DNA from: Lepisosteus oculatus
Taxonomy: Eukaryota > Chordata > Actinopteri > Semionotiformes > Lepisosteidae
Length of the DNA stretch: 64,000 nt
Reading direction: 5' to 3'
Assembly: GCF_040954835.1 (NCBI RefSeq)
Contig: NC_090707.1
Coordinates: forward strand, 23,702,570 to 23,766,569
Shown: positions 11,346 through 23,329 of the stretch, piece by piece
Layout of the letters: every line of letters begins with the position of its first letter
Numbering within the stretch: position 1 is the first letter of the stretch
The notes under the pieces: model-generated
Seen by the model: only the letters and a program-made list of their open reading frames with translations
The model's database searches: none
Told to the model about the DNA's origin: nothing
Program-made: the position numbers and the translations under genes

Positions 11346-12209
11346 GCTATAGAAATTCAACTAATAAATATCATCCAACAGAACATGAGTTGTGTAAATT
11401 AATACTACGTCAAATAAAACTTCAACAGGCTTTAAATAATATGCATGTTTGTGCTTTCATACATAGGCTATTAGGATAAACAATGGCTGTAATTCTTATT
11501 TTAATAAAAACCTTTCATCATTCAAATGTCCTTGCAATGCATGAGCTGTTCCACTGCAAATGAATGGAACAGTAGAGCACATGACTAAACACTGAACAAC
11601 CACTCCATCACTTCATTGCCATTTAATAAGCATTTGATAAACAGGTTCAGAAATAAAAATATTCAGACTTTGGATATTGATAAAATGGAGCTTATAACAA
11701 ACATCTGGGAGGACTTACGGCAAGCTAGATCCCCTTTACCTCCGCTACTCTAATGACTCCACAAAGTCACTACCTGAAAGGCCCTGAAACCACTAGATGA
11801 CCCTCTCTTTCATGTTTTGGTTTTACTGCATCACTGCTCGATCCCCAGTCTACCTTTGTGGCTGCCCCTTGGTTAACTCCACAGTATGCATGGTGGTCCA
11901 CTCAGCCAAGTGATTAAACCAAGGTTTCCAAAGCATAACTTCTCATTAACAATTCCATTCCAAAAACATTTTCTTATCATTTCTTTTTAATCCTCACGAA
12001 ATGATTTTGATGTCCTTTTGATTAACAGATTATTCAGAACCGTGAAACACTCAAGTCAGTATGAGTGATGTGTAAGCACTACCTTAGCTCACTCGTAAGA
12101 GAAATGATTAGCCACCGATGATGAGGTCATTTCACTTGGTAAATGTCAACGGAAAAATCAAAAAAGAAAAACACAGAAAAGAACCAGTATATCATTCTTA
12201 ACAAGAGAG

Positions 12210-12400
12210 CAATGCCTTCAAGCCACTGGAATGTTGGAGGATGGAGTAAGTCAGTGGACTGTCACTTGATGTCTGCACTGGGATGAGCTAGGAGGACAAT
12301 GTGTGGCATAGAGAACTTAGAGACCAGTGAACAGACGTTTATGCATGAATAGCACAGAGTCCTTCAAGACACTAACTGTAGCTTGCTGCAAAGCATACTT
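12210..12400 (+). mobile_element. Tc1/mariner transposase N-terminal relic
   Basis: The plus strand reads GMLEDGVSQWTV near 12230, resembling the first helix-turn-helix of Tc1-type transposases (GM-GMSQ-VAR pattern). Stops and frame breaks follow quickly. The piece is short and strongly decayed. Confidence 0.4.
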
Positions 12401-13313
12401 GTGTTGCTTGCAATGGTAGACACATGCTTCTAGTCTGAAACTTTCATAGTACATCACCTGCTGAAGATAAATGTTAATGTTTAATGAATTTACCTATGTA
12501 AAGTGTTTCATTAAATATCAGCATAGCTGCTTTAAAAAATATTTCCTTATTAAACCTTTGCAAAGTTCTTGCAGTTAATGTTTATAGAATATTTCTATTA
12601 AAAGCTATACTCTTTTTTATCTTAACAGAGCCTTTTTAACAGATCTCACTGTAAGTTAAATTATACAACAACATTATCGGACCATTAATAAGTAGTGTAG
12701 AAACAATTATGGTCTGTGCATTTAAACATTTTTGTACGTGGCGATCGCAGGCTTCCAAAGTCCACCAAAGTAAAAACTCAATATTAACCTTTGGATGTAG
12801 GCTACATTAAATACGTCTAATAATAAAATCAAATAAAACTATAAAACTTCCGAATACTAATTCTTAAGTGAGAAAATACTTTCACCGTAGGCCAAAGAGC
12901 TAAAAAGAGCTGCACTGCAAGTGCAGAGACCCATTATCATGCAAGCCTCACAAAACACAAGTGGTTCAAAGGTCGTACATTGCAAACGATTTAGCTGCTA
13001 CTGTATGTTTTGTGAAATTAAATAAATGTAGTACTAATTACAATACGATGACATATTCTGCATTCCCCACAAGACAAGTTGCCATGCTTCTCATTTTAAA
13101 AATATATTAATTGTTCGATTCAGACACCTTAAAATTCTTCAAATGATTTTCTGTTTATTTTTCAAGTTAGATTTAATATGCCACATTCTTACAATTGTTG
13201 TAACAGCCTTTTCATTTACAGATGATTCCTGATATCCGCCAGTACAGAAAGATTGAGCTTATATACTGTAGCACGTGGCTGTTGGTCCCAAAATATGGTA
13301 AATAAATAATTAC

Positions 13314-13450
13314 CTATTCCTGCCCTCACTGAAAGTGTCCCACCGATGACGGTCATACCATTACCCAGTCTAAAATGCACCTTTCCATTCGGACCCCTGA
13401 AGAACTGTAAACCACGTCGTTTAGCTGAAGCTCTAGAGGTTAGCGTATGT
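13314..13450 (-). other. slc19a1: Candidate slc19a1 noncoding exon 1 (5' limit unknown)
   Basis: On the minus strand a donor-like ATAG|GTAATT ends at 13314, at the edge of the CpG-rich block, so a transcript starting in that block could splice to the acceptor at 9654. The 5' boundary given is only nominal. No transcript evidence is available, so this exon is inferred from the donor, the CpG content and the need for an upstream exon. Confidence 0.45.
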
Positions 13451-13740
13451 GGCGTAAAGCAGATGAAAAAACTACAAGTTCAATGTCGCAGTGCGAACCG
13501 AAAGGAGAATCGCTTCGATATGATTGAACCCAGCTGCGCTTTCACAATTTAATTTCCTAGTTGCGATTTCCCAAAAAATGTTATTGTCATTTCGTGTATT
13601 TCAGATACCGATCACAAATTGCGGAGAAAGACGTTCTACTCGTTGTAAATACTCCGATTTGAGTTCTGGGAAATGTCGTTTTACTAATTTCAATCACGTG
13701 TGTCTTACAGCCTATCCGCGCTCGTTAAAATGGAAATTAA
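13330..13740 (-). promoter_or_regulatory. slc19a1: CpG-rich putative slc19a1 promoter
   Basis: About 25 CpG dinucleotides fall in some 410 bp of otherwise CpG-poor DNA, the densest cluster outside mobile elements. It contains an E-box CACGTG (13695-13700) preceded by CAAT, and TGACG-type half sites near 13345. Human SLC19A1 promoters respond to USF (E-box), Sp1 and CRE factors, so the E-box is consistent. The assignment rests on position and composition. Confidence 0.5.
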
Positions 13741-13749
13741 ATGGTTCAC

Positions 13750-16700
13750 TTATTTTTAAAGTTTGGAAATCAACTACTAGAACTATATTAAAACTTGACA
13801 GAATTTGAAGGCAGGCACTAGACCCCACTTTGTATTTACCTACTTATATTTTCCCTAACGTTCATACAACAACTTTCTGTTTCACTTCTAAACGACAATT
13901 ACAAAAGCATATTACATTCTAGAGCGTAAGGAGGGCATATACCACTTATAATCAGAAATGTTTATTGGTTGTTTGCCCACGGGCAAATCACTCGTCTCAG
14001 CTTCTTTTATCGTACAGTAGATGACCAGTGTTAGAATTCAGATGGATCCTGAATTTCTCCCTATACCAAGGCATAGATGTCAAAACATAGTTTGCTCAAT
14101 ATCTCCATCATGTGGCATAAAAGTGTATGGAAGTACGTTTATTTAACTACTGTGACTTCCTAGGCCTTATAATAGTATTGGAAATAACTCATATGAAGAA
14201 GAAACTTCTCTGAAAACATTTACTTAAACATATTTTGTTTTTCCGAATTTTTAATATGACGATATAAGGGCATAATAATAGTTACAAATGAAAATAGTAC
14301 AGTGTTGTGATAGTAGCAAATTGAAATGTATCTAGCATTTTAAAAACACCACACCGATTTTTTGTTCATTTTTTCTTTAAAGTATTATTTTACTCCTGTT
14401 CTATTAATGACATATGTGATTATCCAAATTCTTAGTTATTTATTAAACAATTTATATGAAAACTATATATGAACCTTAGCAAAAGATTATATTTCTTCTA
14501 GAACTTCTATCACACCATTGATTTGTACATTACTGACCACTAAGTTGGTATAATAATTTAATTATAACCAATATTATCATTACCAATATTACTTGGAAGT
14601 TTGTTCTGTGTTCAATCAATCAAGGAAACATGCTGGTTTATACACCATCTAAAAATTTGAACAGAACATTACTGGCTTCAGAAGCCCCGATCACAGAAGA
14701 CTGGCTTCTTCATAAAAGCAAAGCACTATTATGAATTGTCCACTATAAAGACAACGGCTTTTATATGCTATATCAGTGTTTAGATTAGGCACATAATTGG
14801 GAAAAGCATGAGACAGCATTTAGGTAAAACTTACTATAACTATAACTGTAATATATTATTTTAAATATATCTTTATAAGTGCTCCATTAAGAGAATGATA
14901 TTCAGCACCAATGAGATTTGTACAATATTCTGTTTTGTATTCCATTTAAAATCACAAATTCATTTTATTGTTAATCTTTATCCAATAAACTGTTTTGATT
15001 TGTGCTGTTTTTTTAAATCAGCTCAATACCTGTTGTTGGATCATTTTATAAATATTTGATATATTTTCAAATAAATATCATATTGTCTATATATAAAAAT
15101 AATATTTTATAGAAGTATTTCTATGAATCTATTTACAGTATATATATATTTATTTTTCCATTAAAGAAACTTTAAATTCTTACAACATATTTTACAAATG
15201 GTTTCTGAAATGTTTATATTAATTAATATAAAATTAACTTTTAGAAGCAGCTACTGTATATGATCATGGATGTTTTTAAAATATTTTGTAAATGTTTCTG
15301 CATTAACCCAGCCTGCTGAAGTAATTGTTTTGTAGTAAATCTAAAAAGATATGAGTAGTACCATCATCAAATCTACAGTCAAACAGTACCAGTTTCACGT
15401 GATATCTTCATATATTTTGGCTGTGAATAACATTTTTTCTCTTCCTGCACCGTTGCAGGCTCTTTCTGACATTTAAGTCATACCTATTAAATATTTTATA
15501 AGGTGGTAAGCATGTACAGTCTCTCAGCTGGCATAGAACAGCTAGCCTTCTGCCATCAGATTAGAACAGCAGTTTGAATTCTGACCTGAAAATTGTTATG
15601 ATATCTTGCATATGTTGTATTTTTGTAAATACTATACAGTACATCCTTAAAATAATTTAAATCCCATCCATTTTGAAATCTACCATCAAAAGGAATGCTG
15701 CTTACCTACTGTATATAGTGTGTAAGGTGTATCATTTTTCATTCTTTATATCAGTTCACATAGATACACTTCAGTTCACAAAGCTGTCCCTCTAAATTCA
15801 GATGTATTATTCCTCATATCTCTGTTTTCTTGTTTCCAGCTAGTTTAGCATTTTTTGTACATTTCAGAAACCATTTTTAAGTATTTAGAGATACATAAAA
15901 GTCACAGTCTACAGTAACACTTTTAGGGCTGTGAAGGCACTGGGTATAGAATTTTGCAACCTCACTTCAACTAAAACAATGAAAAAAAATAGTCTCAGTC
16001 GCACTGATAATCTTTCACAAAGTATTGCTGTGGAATATAAATTCTATATTATTGTAGTGTGCTACAAAGCAGCTTCAAAGTTAACTTTGGACTTTACCTT
16101 GTACCGTTCCTACCCTCTCCTCTTTGTATTCCTTTTGTAAAATGTGTACCTATGGCTGCCCTCAGTTCGTGGTGGACTAGTAGGTGACACTCTTACACCT
16201 GGACAGAGTTTCTGGACCAGTGCCTCAGTACTGGAGGGAACACAGTGCTGTGCTGTGGACTGTGGAAGGATACTAGAACATCTGGCAGAATCAAAATTAA
16301 ATCCTACATTTTCATTCAAGGATTGTATATGGGCAATGGTCAATGCCCGATGTCCTGTTTATCTCTGATTAATATCTGATATTTCTTCATTTGGAAAAAG
16401 ACTCATCGGATGATATTACTGTAGTGCGAAATGGGTTCTAAACTGAAGTGTAATTAGTTTTGTCATGAGGAATGTCCCATGATTGTACAGTCCGGTTTAG
16501 GAGAGAGGGTTCTTGTACGTTATGATTCTCTATGATGACACATCATAGATGTCTCTATGATGTTTGAGGTTGGCCGTTACTTAGCAGATTCTCAAGTCTC
16601 CATGGATTCATTTTTTCTCCAGCTGGATGAGTAGTCTAACTGACATTTCCTTGCAGTGTCCATGAATTTTTTATGGATTTTTCCTGTCCAGCTCAGAAAA

Positions 16701-17780
16701 TAAGATAAATTAATGTCTGCTTTATGAAATAAAAAGCTTATGAAAAGCTGTCAGGTCTGTGAATTTTTTTAAACATACACAATGTCTTGATAAGGGTATG
16801 GACATTATCTGGCTATGCGTAAAACTTCTTTTTTTCAAAGCTGGAGTTCTTTAACAAAATAGAATACTTTGCAGTCTGTACTGTTTGCACAGTCCATGTA
16901 AACATGCTTTACTTAAACACATGGGCTGATTTAAAGCTTCTGTGTAACAAAAGAAATGGTTATTTAGGTATTGTTTAATGGTCTTCATTCTCAGCTTTAA
17001 CTCTATATGTCCCAGTTTTAAATATAATTGCAAATTAATGGGTAGCCCAACCCCCATTAAGTATAAGAACTTTAGGCTATGAGAATATTTAATAAATATA
17101 GAGCAAGATTTTAAACTGTTATATACTCATAAATGGTTAATGTTTTCAGTGAAATATATTAATAACTTCCAGAGAATTATCTCATTTGTACTATCTCAAT
17201 CTATTCTTATAATTATTTTCTATAACAATCTATATCCAGAACATCAAGTTGGTGTTGGGACTTTCATTTTTAATATTTTCAGTAGCAGATGATCAATGGT
17301 TATTTCTCATACTGAGAGCTACAGTAGATAAGGTTATTGATCTTCCAAGTATGAAATGATGATAATGATAACTCAACTCTGTCTGTGCGTCCTGAAGTAA
17401 TTTTATCCTTTATATATTTAAATTCCAGATAGTTTGTCATTATCAGACTCAATTATAGTGTGAGGATAGCAGATATTGTATCGTGTCTAGTATAAAATCA
17501 GTCAGAAATGTTATTTAATATAAATATATGGATGTTGATGTTGATTATGAAAGCACAATAAGATATATTCATGGTTTCCCTTTTAACCAGACCAAAATAA
17601 AGTGTGTTTGTTCAGATCACTGACTGCTAAAAACCCTTTATACATCTTTATTAACCTTTTTCAGGCAGTATTTCATCAGTTCTACGTCAAAGCATGCAGA
17701 GCACTATTATCACTAGTTATTGCACACGGTTAAGTGCTTCTGAATCTAATTACTCTAATGTCTGTAACAGTCTTAAATCA
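13750..17780. other. Intergenic stretch between the two divergent promoters, no gene seen
   Basis: AT-rich sequence separates the slc19a1 promoter from the plus-strand promoter at 18 kb. I recognise no exon, RNA gene or dated repeat here. Small open frames (for example 16110-16368 on both strands) have no recognisable motif. Confidence 0.6.
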
Positions 17781-18000
17781 CACTTATTGGTTAAGTGCAG
17801 CACAGCATGCCTCTCCTTCAGAAAGGAAGCTCCACGCTGCTCCATGAGTAATTATTCCGATTGGATCTAAAGCAATTGCACTTATTGGCTGGGCCACGGC
17901 ACTGACAACCTCTTCGCTGATTTGCTACCAGAGCCAGTGTTTGGCTGCCTCCCATTGGCCCCCTTGTGAGAGTAGGAGGAGAGTCTTTCCTTTCCTCTCA
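17780..18000 (+). promoter_or_regulatory. Candidate plus-strand promoter with repeated inverted CCAAT boxes
   Basis: ATTGG occurs at about 17786, 17859, 17884 and 17954, an NF-Y-like arrangement, ahead of a pyrimidine-rich initiator-like run at about 17985-18003. No TATA box is obvious. The region lies some 4 kb from the slc19a1 promoter and points the other way. Confidence 0.4.
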
Positions 18001-18273
18001 GTTCTGGACTGCCTGTGTGAGCTCTTTCTTTCCCATTATTTGAATGACTGCAGGTATTGGTGTCTGCCTGTGAGAGTGAAAGAGAGAGAGAAAGAGGAGA
18101 GAGGCATCTCATCTCCCCCCTCAGGCTTTCCCTGTCTCCCTGTTCCCTGTCAATCCTTCCTCCCTCCCGGACCAACCCATCTCAAACTGGACCAAACTGA
18201 ACCTCCCCGGACCCTCCACCCACAATCCTTAGGACCCTCCTTATGTGTTCATTCTGCCTTATCTGCTGATCAG
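17990..18273 (+). other. Candidate 5' noncoding first exon, possibly of pcbp3
   Basis: This is a GC-richer block than its surroundings. It has a purine run (GAGA repeats near 18080-18100), then pyrimidine-rich sequence, and ends GATCAG|GTAAGAC, a near-perfect donor at 18273/18274. A 131-residue frame overlaps it (17941-18336) but runs through the donor and has no known domain, so I treat the exon as 5' UTR. In human, SLC19A1 (minus) is followed by PCBP3 (plus) with long 5' introns and untranslated exons. The gene identity is inference from that synteny only; no KH-domain exon lies in this window. Confidence 0.4.
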
Positions 18274-20004
18274 GTAAGACTTCTAAATCTGCCTGCACCA
18301 CTAAAAGGAAATAAAACTGCACTGAAGACACTGTAGCACTGATTCTTTCCTATTTCCATTACAAAAAGCTGCTCTCTTTCCATGGGAGAAAAGGAGCTCC
18401 TACAAGCTGGTCCCTCACAGGGGTGCTAGCAGTAAAAGTGAGGAATTCAAAAGAGGTCATGTTTTCTTTGCCACTCAGTTTAGAAAAGAGTGAAATATGT
18501 ATTTTTAAGTACAACATTTGGTTTTAATGGGAGCAATTGGTTTGAATTAAAAAAAATATATATTTCTTTTGATCTTGTCCACCATGGTAGTGAATGAAGG
18601 GTACTGTATTTTATTTGTATTGTTACAGTATTTGCACACAAGTCTTGAAAATACAGATGAAAATGTTATCAGCCTGTACCTGATGTTCTTAAGTGCATCG
18701 AAACAAAATGCATGTGTCAGCACCAAAGTAATTATTACAGTGTGTTTACATTAGCTCGTTGAACAAATTATTAAAAAAAAAATCAATACTTTTTTAATTA
18801 AATTTTATTATATCATTATCTGAAGAGAATCTTTTCTTTATGGAAAACCATCTGTGGAAGGTAGAGCACATTTACATGACTATGGGGCTTTGTACAGTTA
18901 AAGTAATTGTAATCATCATTACAGGTTGTTGATACTGTATCTGTGAATTCACCTTAAAACCTCAAACTTTAATATATTTATTAGAAAAAAAGCTTTTTTT
19001 GTTGTTTGGGACTTTTGGGAATCTGACCTTTTTAGTTATGGTTTTCACAGTCTACATACCATTTTCATCTTCACTTTGCACACACTACAGTATATGTGCT
19101 TCGGTTTTTACATTTAGAAGCTCTTTCGGTCTTTATTTAAAAGCTATCTATCCATATTGAATATCTCAGTGAGTTCCCTGAGGTGTGCAGGATGTCCTTG
19201 TTTTCACTCCAAGCTCCCAATGTACTAAAATAATATATTTTAGGTATAGTTGTTGCTTTTTCTAGGCCTTTTAAAATTCACAATTTAGAGATCACACTTG
19301 TTTTAAGGGTAAAAGTGTAACTTTTCTCCCAGTTAAAAAAAAAAACCATTGGACCATTTAAGTAATTTCAAGACTTTAATAAAAAGCCATTTACTGTAAA
19401 TGTTAAAACAAATTAAATTTTGATGAAAAAATTACATATGTTCAGTAATTTACATACTGTGCATTTTGCAGAAGAAGATAAAGAGCCTGGTGGAATTTAT
19501 GTTGGGAGAAAATAATTTGTTATATTGGGCCATTTCATAGAGAGGTGTGTTATAATTTGTTGTTCCCTTGTTGATCCTGGAAAAGGAAATGATCTAAAGA
19601 TAGGAAGTCTCTATAAACACAGTACAGGAAATATTTAGGCAGGATTGGCCGTGGTTTCTAGTACTGTTGAAGCCTTATTACTATGTCCTCCTGTCTCTAT
19701 ACTGAGCTTCATCTAGTTAGTGGTTTTCATACCTTTAGACAAGAGCTGAATCAAATGTTTTGAGCATTAGATTAGACCTTGATGTGTTACCCATTTATTG
19801 AAAATAACATGTCCAATACTCTGTGTTGAGTTTCTATTGGGCAGAATGTGAGTTGCTCTTTTTATTAGCAGATGGGCCAAAGTTTTGATTTATTCTGGAT
19901 TTTTCTTGTTTTCTTGTCAGTGTTAGAACAGCTGCTTGGGAGGGTTTATTGCTGCATTTAAAGCACAGGTACTATACTGTAAATTATTTTGATTGGGTTG
20001 TGTT

Positions 20005-20360
20005 GTAGCAGGGTGGCATAGTAGCACGTGGTTAGGATTTTTATGTTGCAGCGCTGGGTCCCTGGGTTCAATTTCTGGAGTGCTATCTGCACGAAGATTG
20101 TGTTCTCCACATGTTCGCATGGGTTTCCCTTGTGTGCTGCAGTTTCCTCCCACAGTCCAAAGACATTCTGGTGGATTAATTGGCTTCTGGGATAATTGGC
20201 CCTTGTGTGAGTGTTTGCATGTTCGTGTCTGTGTGTGCCCTGTGATGGACTGGCTTCCAGGGTGTATCCTGTTTTGTGCCTGTTGCTTGCTTGGATAGGC
20301 TCTGGCTCCCCTGCCACCCTATAGTGTATTGAATAAAGTGGTTAGAGAATGGATGGATAG
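20005..20360 (+). repeat. tRNA-derived fish SINE, nearly full length
   Basis: The element starts agcagggtggcatagtagc with an A-box-like head, has a B-box-like ggttcaatttc near 20065, then a cacatgttcgcatgggtttc core and a tail ending in gagaatggatggat. Pol III-type internal promoter boxes and this tail are typical of tRNA-derived SINEs. Open frames across it on both strands are by-products. Confidence 0.75.
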
Positions 20361-21537
20361 CTGTATAATATGTTGCAGTAAGTATCTTCTAGTTCTAGTT
20401 CAATAATTAAGCGAAAATTGTGCATAAATATTGTAGTATTTTCATGAGACAGCTAAACATAATGTGAAAATATGAATGTGTTCCATAATTCCTCTCCAGT
20501 ATTAGCTGGTGATTCGTTTCTTTTAAACAATGTTAATTGGTAAAGCATGTTTGCAGATATCATTTAAAAGTACTAGTCCTCACCAATCAGCATCACTCTC
20601 TGCTGTCAAACAATAACGTCATGGAGCTGTACAGTACGTGTCTTTTAAAGATACAGCATGTCACTTCAATCTAATTGGGGGCAAATGATTACTACTGTAC
20701 AGTATACAAAAGTAAAAACTGCATGACCAAATCTTTGTAAATGTACAGTGTAGCACAGGAGTAGGTAGCTCCAGCACTCAAGAGTTACAGCATTCTGTGG
20801 TCTTCATTCCACCTTTGATCTTAGTAATGTAATTGGATTTGTGATTTGGATAAGACAAATCACCATTTTTTTATTTTTAGATCTTAATCACTTGCTAGTT
20901 TTAAACTACTTCTAAAACCTGCTAAGCAGTGGGCTTAGAATGGAGTGGTCATTCAAGAACCGTACTCCTGTTTTTCTGAGTATATCATTAAATACACTTT
21001 ACAGACAAGAACAGGAAAATATGTTTATCTGGAATCTTAAGTAAATCATATATCATACAGTACAGTATGTGTATTTACGAGCTTTATTGGAAATCAAAAA
21101 TCCTGTGGCCCTCAAGTGCCATATAAACCCAAAGAAGGCTCCACAGCCCAAATGTGTTTCTTTTCTTCTCTTTTCAGCATGGAATAAACAACTTACCATA
21201 TTTATCCAAATATAAGCCAAACTTTTTTCCAAATTTCAAGGTGGTACATTTGGCCTGCAGCTTTCAGTATATTTGAATACAAGTAAAATAAATTTGAAGC
21301 TGATATGGTTGTTGACATATTTCCCAGAGTGCTGAACAGTGTTGAGCTGTTTGTGCATACAGTACTGTTCCAGTTGTGGTGTTGTAACTGAGTGACAAAA
21401 AACTTTTATATTCATTTTTAGTTATCCAAAGTGAACAGGAGTTCTCAGTATACTTTTGCGTTCAAGAAGGAGGTGATCCTGTGTGCTGAACAGCATGGGA
21501 AGCATCAGGTTGAAAGGCAGATTGGTGTGGATTTGTG

Positions 21538-22052
21538 GTCACTGTCAGGGTAGCGTTCTTTCTGGACCCTATGCAGACGACACAATCCCGGGTAGAGTGA
21601 GGAAACACGGGGAAACAGGCATGCAAGAGACAGGAATTAATACAGGGGGGCGTGTCCATGGTGTGCTGATGGTCGAGGGAGCTGTGGCCGAGGCAAATAA
21701 TCCAGAAGAAAGTCCAAGGGGGAATCCAAGCGGAGGCAAAAGTCCAAAACCGGGTGGTCCACACAAGACAAACAAGATTTAAAATCAAGAACCGTGTCGG
21801 AACCGGCAAGGGAATGGGAACTAAAACCTTAACAGGGTTTTGGAACTAAAACCTTAACGGGGGCCAGGCGCTTCCAGGTCCTGGACTCGCCTGGTACGGA
21901 AACCAATGCAGAGCCCGGAATAGCGTCAGTGTCTGGCTTTTAAGGGGGAACTGAAAAGGGTCTGGAACAGGGAGCAGGTGCGGGAGATGAATAACAAACA
22001 AGGAAGGTCTAGAGCGCCCTTAAGAGGAGGGGTTTACGATTGTGACAGTCAC
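21538..22052 (-). mobile_element. Solo LTR A (LTR 21543-22047) with 5-bp target duplication
   Basis: The 505-bp LTR is flanked by GTCAC at 21538-21542 and 22048-22052. Read on the minus strand it begins TGTCAC and carries a CTTAAAAG TATA-like box (about 21944-21937). The outer end has drifted (TGTCAGGG in place of TGTAAC). A short internal tandem duplication of ggaactaaaaccttaac (about 21816-21859) accounts for its greater length. No internal retroelement genes accompany it. Confidence 0.85.
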
Positions 22053-22357
22053 AACAGAAATGACAAAGTTTAAAGCCCTCGAGGCAGCTACTGTACAAAG
22101 CTTAATGTTCCATCCAGAAAGTCCCTTAGGTGATACAGCATATCAGTTTGGTTAAATCTCATCTATCCAAAAAATCTTTGTATCCAAACCCCTTCCCCAT
22201 GTTTCTGCCAGATATGAGTATTATTTGCAGTTTATTTTTTAAACTCCTCAATTTTCCTTTGTTTATCAAAAACTAAGATATCTTATTTTCATTTCTCCAT
22301 TTTCTGTTCAGGAAGATAACTTGTGCTTAGTAAAGTTTATTTTATAAACTTAATAAT

Positions 22358-22716
22358 ATCCATCCATACACTTTCTAACCGCGTCTTTCAATACAGGGTC
22401 GTCGGGGAGCAGGAGCCTATCATAGCAAGCAATGGGTGCAAGGCAGAGTACACCCTGGAATGGAAGCCAATCCATCACAGGGCACACACAGACACAAACA
22501 CAGATGTGCACACCAGGGTCAAATTTTCCAGAAGCCAATTAACCTACCAGTATGTTTTCAGAACTGTGAAAGGAAACTGGAGCACCCAGAAGAAACCCAA
22601 GCGAACATGGGGAGAACATACAAACTCCACACAGACATCACTAGGTCTGGAATTAAGTCTACAGTCCCAGCGCTTTGAGGCTGCAGTGCTACCCACTGCT
22701 CCACTGTGCCACCCAG
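22358..22716 (-). repeat. tRNA-derived SINE, second copy, inverted
   Basis: The reverse complement carries the same landmarks as the copy at 20.0 kb: gtggcacagtgg head, cagcgctgggactg, gttctccccatgttcgc, ccctgtgatggattggc and a tail of tatggatgg type. A 165-residue plus-strand ORF here (22323-22820) is an antisense artefact. Confidence 0.75.
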
Positions 22717-22874
22717 TAACAGGAATAGTGCCTGATATTTTTACAAGTCTTTCTTTTATATGTGGCACTCTCTCAAAGTGCTTTACAATAAATAAGAAAA
22801 AAAGCAAATGTACTCTATAAGAAATATGAATCCATAATTTAATAAATTACATAAAACAGAATTAATAGCTAGTG

Positions 22875-22925
22875 TATGTATTCCTTGTATGTTGGTATAG
22901 ACAACAAACATACAAGGAATACATA
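22875..22925. repeat. Perfect 19-bp inverted repeat with 13-nt loop
   Basis: The left arm at 22875-22893 (tatgtattccttgtatgtt) is exactly complementary to the right arm at 22907-22925. I see no transposon ends around it. The stem is short for a microRNA precursor. Confidence 0.9.
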
Positions 22926-23329
22926 GACTGTGAAAAATGTATCTGCTGTTATTACACTGCTGTTTACTGAAGTAAAAACTTGAAAAAAAAGAAAAGGTCA
23001 TGATTTCATGAGTATTCAAACTCATCGCTGTGGCAAACAGAAATTGTAGTGGACAATATTACCATAGTGAGTTACACAATTAGTTAAGTGGTCTCCATCT
23101 GTGTGCAATAATAATGGTTTGCATGATTTCAGAATAAATACAGTACATTCATCTCTGTAATGTTCCTCAGTCAGATAGCGACTTTCAAGCAAAGAGTCAA
23201 CCATGAAACCAAGAAAGGGTTTTTCAGAATAACTCAGGGATAATGTATAAAAGCATATACTGTAACTGTAGAAGGGTATTAAAACATTTCAGACCTTTTA
23301 TTTATCTTTGAGCAATGGAGAAGTAAATC

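Larger units (their letters stand above)
9654..13313 (-). other. Putative slc19a1 first intron
   Basis: This is noncoding DNA between the candidate noncoding exon and the first coding exon. It contains an old L2-type tail (about 11075-11345) and a Tc1-like relic (about 12210-12400). The boundary at 13313 depends on the exon 1 inference. Confidence 0.5.

Noticed and set aside
17941..18336. 131-residue plus-strand ORF as a protein-coding first exon
   Set aside because: It runs straight through a near-perfect splice donor at 18274, is low-complexity and shows no known motif. A 5' UTR exon is the better reading.
20040..20120. tRNA gene suggested by A-box and B-box-like sequences
   Set aside because: The boxes belong to a SINE head; no cloverleaf can be formed and the SINE body and tail follow directly.
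22323..22820. 165-residue plus-strand ORF
   Set aside because: It lies antisense across a tRNA-derived SINE and an L2-like tail; the open frame comes from the repeat.
22875..22925. microRNA precursor
   Set aside because: The perfect stem is only 19 bp with abrupt ends and no imperfect extension, unlike a typical pre-miRNA.
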